A stretch of DNA of 64,000 nucleotides from Cyanoderma ruficeps (lineage: Eukaryota; Chordata; Aves; Passeriformes; Timaliidae), in contig VZDJ01004378.1 of assembly GCA_008694505.1 (NCBI GenBank), positions 4,695,014 to 4,759,013 of the forward strand. The letters are read 5' to 3'. The position numbers and the translations under genes were made by a program. The notes under the pieces were generated by a model. It made no database searches. It was not told the origin of the DNA and was given only the letters and a program-made list of their open reading frames with translations. This document shows positions 59,601 to 64,000 of this stretch, in pieces. Numbering within the stretch: position 1 is the stretch's first letter; every line of letters begins with the position of its first letter.

Positions 59601-62600
59601 CAAATGCTTTCGACTTCTGTTATTTCTCAGAAAATTCAGTTATGTTGTAGTAAAACTTTTCTGCCTTTTAGGTAGTGAAGGACAATAGGCAACAAGTCCT
59701 TTAATTTCTGATTTCTGTAAATTTAATCTATTTTATTTTCTAATTATCCTCAGCAATTGCATTAGAAATTGTTTGGGTTAACCACTGCCCCAGCTTGGTA
59801 CTCTTGCATGTGAGAGTCTGACAGGTGCTTCATTGATGTTGCTGTTTTGGTTTTTTTTTTTAATATCTAGAACTATTTCTGCAGAAGTGATTAGAAAATA
59901 ATTTTGGATAATGAACTTGGAATGTAAGCTATATGTTATTCCTCTAAATTGTTTTCCAGTGCCAGACATCCCATTATCAGTGTTTTAACGGAACATACAT
60001 CCTCCTCAGCTGCACTCTGGAAGGTGTTATCTGCAAGGATCCAAGAAAGTCCATTTGGTCATGGACAAACATCATGATGATACACAACAGGCTTGGTCCA
60101 CACCAAAAAAGGGATAAGCCTGTTTTCCAGAAATAGCTATCTTTAGATCTTTACATCATCTTGTGTTTTCCAAGGCTTGTTACACTTCCATATCTGTTGG
60201 AACAAAAGGGAAGAAAGCCCTAGGGGCTTTCTATTTTTATCACACAGCTGACTTGGTTAGCATGCAAATCCAGTATCTCTGTACACTTCCTGTTTATCTC
60301 ATCCTCAGGCTATACAGGATATCATAACATGCTGGCCAATAATAGGAGATTCAACAGGAAGGATTTTTAGACTGACTCGGTGATACTTGACATGTGCTTT
60401 GAAGTACAACTTAATGGGCACGTGATTAAAAGCTTTCATGATTGTAGAGGGAGCCTGAGCGTGCGATTTGGGTGCAAAAATACATGAAAGGGAAGTCAAT
60501 ATATTTTTTTTATTGCAGCTGTCACAAATTTTATATTATCATAGTTATGAAGAACTGATGTACTATTTTTATTTTTACATTTGAGATTGAAGATGGTGTT
60601 GTTAGCAATGTCAACACTAATGCTTCCTTATGGTAAATGTAGATATTGAGAGTTAAGAATATACTGACAAAGATAAAACAAAAATATAAGCTGAATTTAA
60701 GAACAGAGAGTAAATACGGATCAAATATCTTTACCAATAAAAATTACTTGTACTCTAGTAGAAACTGGTGAAGGCAAAAAAGTAATGCAGCATAGATTAA
60801 AGGGAAATACAAAATATTAAGTGAATCATATATATTCAAAATGGAAAGAAACATGTTCTCAGATCTGATGATAAAATCTTCAGAGCTTGAAAATATTCTG
60901 TATGATCTCTATTTTATATCTGTTGTTACTTTCAAGGAATAAATGGCACTATCTGTACAGTATAAATAAAGCAGAAAATAAATGTCTGGTGAATCAAGCT
61001 GCATCAGACTATATTTACACCATATAAACTTAACAGTAAGTGTCTACAGGGTCAGATCCCTGCTGAAATATTGGAGGACAAAGATTCACTGTATTATTTT
61101 TGGCCATAGAATGGCTGTATATTAACTTTAAATTTACCTGTCTTAAAAAAATAAGCAAATGGGCTTAAAAAAAAAATAATCAGAGGTTAAACTACTCCCT
61201 AGCTGCAGAATCTGTCACTTTCAGAAAGTGGCCAGAAACTATGGAAACAACTTTTTTATAGAAGCTTTAAGACCCCTAAAGCTGTATGCTGCAGTGATGT
61301 GTTACGAGGGGGACTGCTTTGCAATATGACTCCTGAGACCACTTATGCATGTGTGAGTGTGAGAGTTGATGCAATTTACTCACCAAATCCCAAATCTGCC
61401 ATGTTACGGGAATACAGCTCCACCTATTTAAATCCACCTCAACAAAACAAAACCTTCCTTCCTTTAGTACACTGTCCCTGTATTAGAATCAGCTAAAAAT
61501 GGGGGCATGGCTGTGTAAACACATCATTTAATTTTGTCTATACAGGCACAGGGGGTGGAAGATGAATAGACAGGTAGGATACATTTCTATGAAAATAGGA
61601 ATTTGATTAAATTAATTAGGTGGAGAATAAAATGAGGGAGGTGAAGGAAGGGACGGATATTGTAAGAGAAAATGAAAAACTGAAATGCATTCTCATCTTA
61701 TTTTAATTTTTGACTTCTTAAAACTTTTGCTTCTAACAGGTTTCAGTTATGCAGTGGGCCTGTGTAAACACAGGCACACTTTCTTGCTCACAAAGCCTTC
61801 ACTACTTGTCCAAAATAAAGCTGATGGAGACCACAGCTTCACCACCTGAGAGCTGGACACTAGTCAGCAGGCTGAGGTGGTATGTGGAGATTGGAAAATG
61901 AGGTTGGTCACTTGTTCATAGGCAGGAGAGGTGGAAGAGGAGATGAAGTAAGGAAAAATGATGGAAGTGGAAAAGAAAGGTTGAAAAATTTTAGTAAGGA
62001 GTATTCAAAGAAAGGCAGGAAAAGGAAAAGGCTGGGAATGCTTTTGTAAGAGGATGACAATTACTTGTTTGCAGGATTCCTCAAGATGTGCCAGGAGAAT
62101 CCATGAATTCTTTGCATGCAGTCATGTTCATAAAGTGAGTGCACCAAAGTAAAGCATGAACGAATCTGAAGAACTTTGGGCTTTAGAGGCTTGTGCTTTT
62201 CTGACCATCTGGAGGACCTTGTTGGGGATCTTTTTAAACAAAACTTTAACCAGTTGGAAAAAGGAGTCTAGACATGAACAGGTTCACATATCATATCTAC
62301 GTGCAAGACCAGACCTTATCTCCATTCTCAGCTAGATGGCCATAAAATATTTAGGGATCCAGGAAGCAGATGCATTGATTGCAGTTGAATATGTGACCAT
62401 AACAGGGCATTTTCTTAGGTACTTTCATAACAGTTGTCTCTAAATCTGTCACAAATAACTGGAAAGATAGGAAGAATTTCTGCTGGATATCAATACTTTG
62501 TTCAAAAGTACTAAAATGCATGAACAAACCAGGATTGGACCTCAGATTCCTATTTCAGCTTGCACTGCCATCAATGCTGTTGTGTGATCCTGCAAATAAG

Positions 62601-64000
62601 TCCACTTGGAAAAAAAAAAAAAGAAGGCTAGATCCTTCAATATAACTTGGTGAAAGATTTGAAGACACAAATCCCCGTGTAAAATCTACCAGTGTTGTGT
62701 CATAGCATTTTTACCAGAGCCCTTGTAAATCACACCTTGATTTTTCTTTCATTTTATATTGCCGTGCACTGCCACTTGGACATCAGCCATACTTTTCACT
62801 TCAGCAACTTGTCTGTGGCTGAATTACTGTCAAACACTTAAATGTTCTATAGGGCTTTTCTCCTCAGATCTTCTATGCTCTGTGTAGAAAGCCTTTACTC
62901 AGCAGAGGCAACAACAGCCTTGAACCAGGCAACAAATAATCAGTATGGTGTTTTCACTTACAAACATCCCAGAAAATGTGTGGTCAGGGACAGGATCATA
63001 CCAGCTTCCCCAAGCCCTAAAAGGAGGCAGACACCTCATTATGGTGGACAGAGCAAGACTAGATCTTAAATTCCCAAGTGGAATAAACTGAAACAAATCC
63101 ACATCAGGTAGGATCTCTTCTGAACAAGAGAAATCTTGCTAGATGTCCAAGTGCTGCCCTTGCCTGGCATATGGCAGTCACTTTGCTTGCCAAAGATTGG
63201 GCTGTGCTACTACACTGTCTCTTTTCCAGTAACTGCAGGACCATATTCTGTAGTGTGGAGATGGTGGTGCTGTTATTTGGGGTTTGAGAGCTTATAGGCA
63301 GCTCTGCACTATCCCCACTATCAAAACAGATTGTCTGGAGTTTGTCTAGTCAAAACTAGAAATGACTGTGAACTGTGAACTTGGGGGCTGATATTCTGTC
63401 CTTCACACCTTAGGAAATAACCCAAATGCCCAGGCTGGAGAAGCATGGAAGATGGCACACCAGATAAAAAAAATGTGGTAATTGCAGCACTGTCTAGACA
63501 GATGCTCTGCTCCAGACTGGCTCCTGTGGAATGACAGATCACTCATTTTGATGACTTGCATCTCTACTGAATTTTAATTATCGGAGGTGTGAGGAGCAGG
63601 TGTTAACTTGTTTTATAGATTCATTATAGTCCCTTGGGTTCCCTTGACACAGTTATATATAGTTACTAAACATTTAGAAGTTCCTGCTTCTGACCCTTTT
63701 CATCTCATTTACAAACTTGTATTTGTAGCAGGTATTTATTCACATTAAGAATATTACTTTGAAGCCAAGCATTTAAACCCCAGGAGGTGAGGAAAACTCC
63801 ACCAACAGGACTTCAGTGGGGATGGATGTGGTTTTTCTGCATCTGACTTGTGGGGAGATTGTCAGTTGCCTCCTGGCTCCAGCTCTCCATTTGCCCTTCC
63901 CCTCTATGTCTTTAGGGATGCTGCCATTCACCCCACCATAACTGCTATGTCACAGCCGCCCCACTCAAACCATCTGAAATTGTAAACAGGTTAGTTTACA
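53700..64000. other. Intergenic DNA upstream of WNT16
   Basis: About 10 kb with no exon I can support. In mammals CPED1 lies on this side with its 3' end some tens of kilobases away, so none of its exons need be here. The 53.76-54.18 kb part has CCAAT, TGAGTCAGC (AP-1/MAF-like) and AACCGC (RUNX-like) words and could be regulatory. A 13-bp palindrome lies at 57934-57946. The rest is AT-rich with simple A or T runs. Confidence 0.5.

Noticed and set aside
1..64000. tRNA, rRNA, snRNA or microRNA genes, CRISPR arrays, prokaryotic operons
   Set aside because: No convincing cloverleaf, box pair or repeat-spacer pattern was seen by eye; the window is vertebrate nuclear DNA.

Overview
This is vertebrate nuclear DNA, almost certainly avian and probably from a songbird. 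The evidence is interrupted genes with GT-AG introns, CpG-island promoters, several copies of the bird-type CR1 LINE 3' end, and solo LTRs with intact target-site duplications. The species call is inference. Nothing looks bacterial or plasmid-like: there are no operons and no CRISPR array.

Two complete protein-coding genes can be rebuilt exon by exon. FAM3C (ILEI), a small secreted cytokine-like protein, is on the + strand. It has a non-coding first exon in a CpG island (about 5.5-6.45 kb, donor after 5857) and nine coding exons from 20081 to 35333. They join in frame to 227 codons, the human length, with all five expected cysteines. WNT16 is on the - strand. It has four coding exons from 53102 down to 43562 that join to 361 codons, with a signal peptide, 24 cysteines and the acylated-serine motif. 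The genes are tail to tail, as in the mammalian CPED1-WNT16-FAM3C block; no CPED1 exon was recognised on the right and no PTPRZ1 exon on the left.

Layout: 0-5.4 kb intergenic, no gene seen; 5.4-36.85 kb FAM3C, whose introns carry CR1 fragments, one LTR-like element (13.2-13.95 kb) and a CR1 split by a 0.7-kb insert just after the start-codon exon; 36.95-43.5 kb a short intergenic gap holding two solo LTRs, each with a perfect 6-bp duplication; 43.56-53.1 kb WNT16 with a 6.6-kb last intron; 52.5-53.7 kb its GC-rich promoter with a 70-bp-period repeat; 53.7-64 kb intergenic, no exon recognised.

Both proteins are secreted, through the ER and Golgi; WNT16 signals through Frizzled receptors. The shared locus is known in mammals for bone-density association. 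I found no new multi-gene system. The best leads are an in-frame candidate cassette exon in FAM3C intron 5, the LTR just beyond the FAM3C 3' end, and the repeat upstream of WNT16 that duplicates a TCF/LEF-like motif. Exon coordinates come from reading splice sites and comparing with remembered family sequence; no alignment was run.
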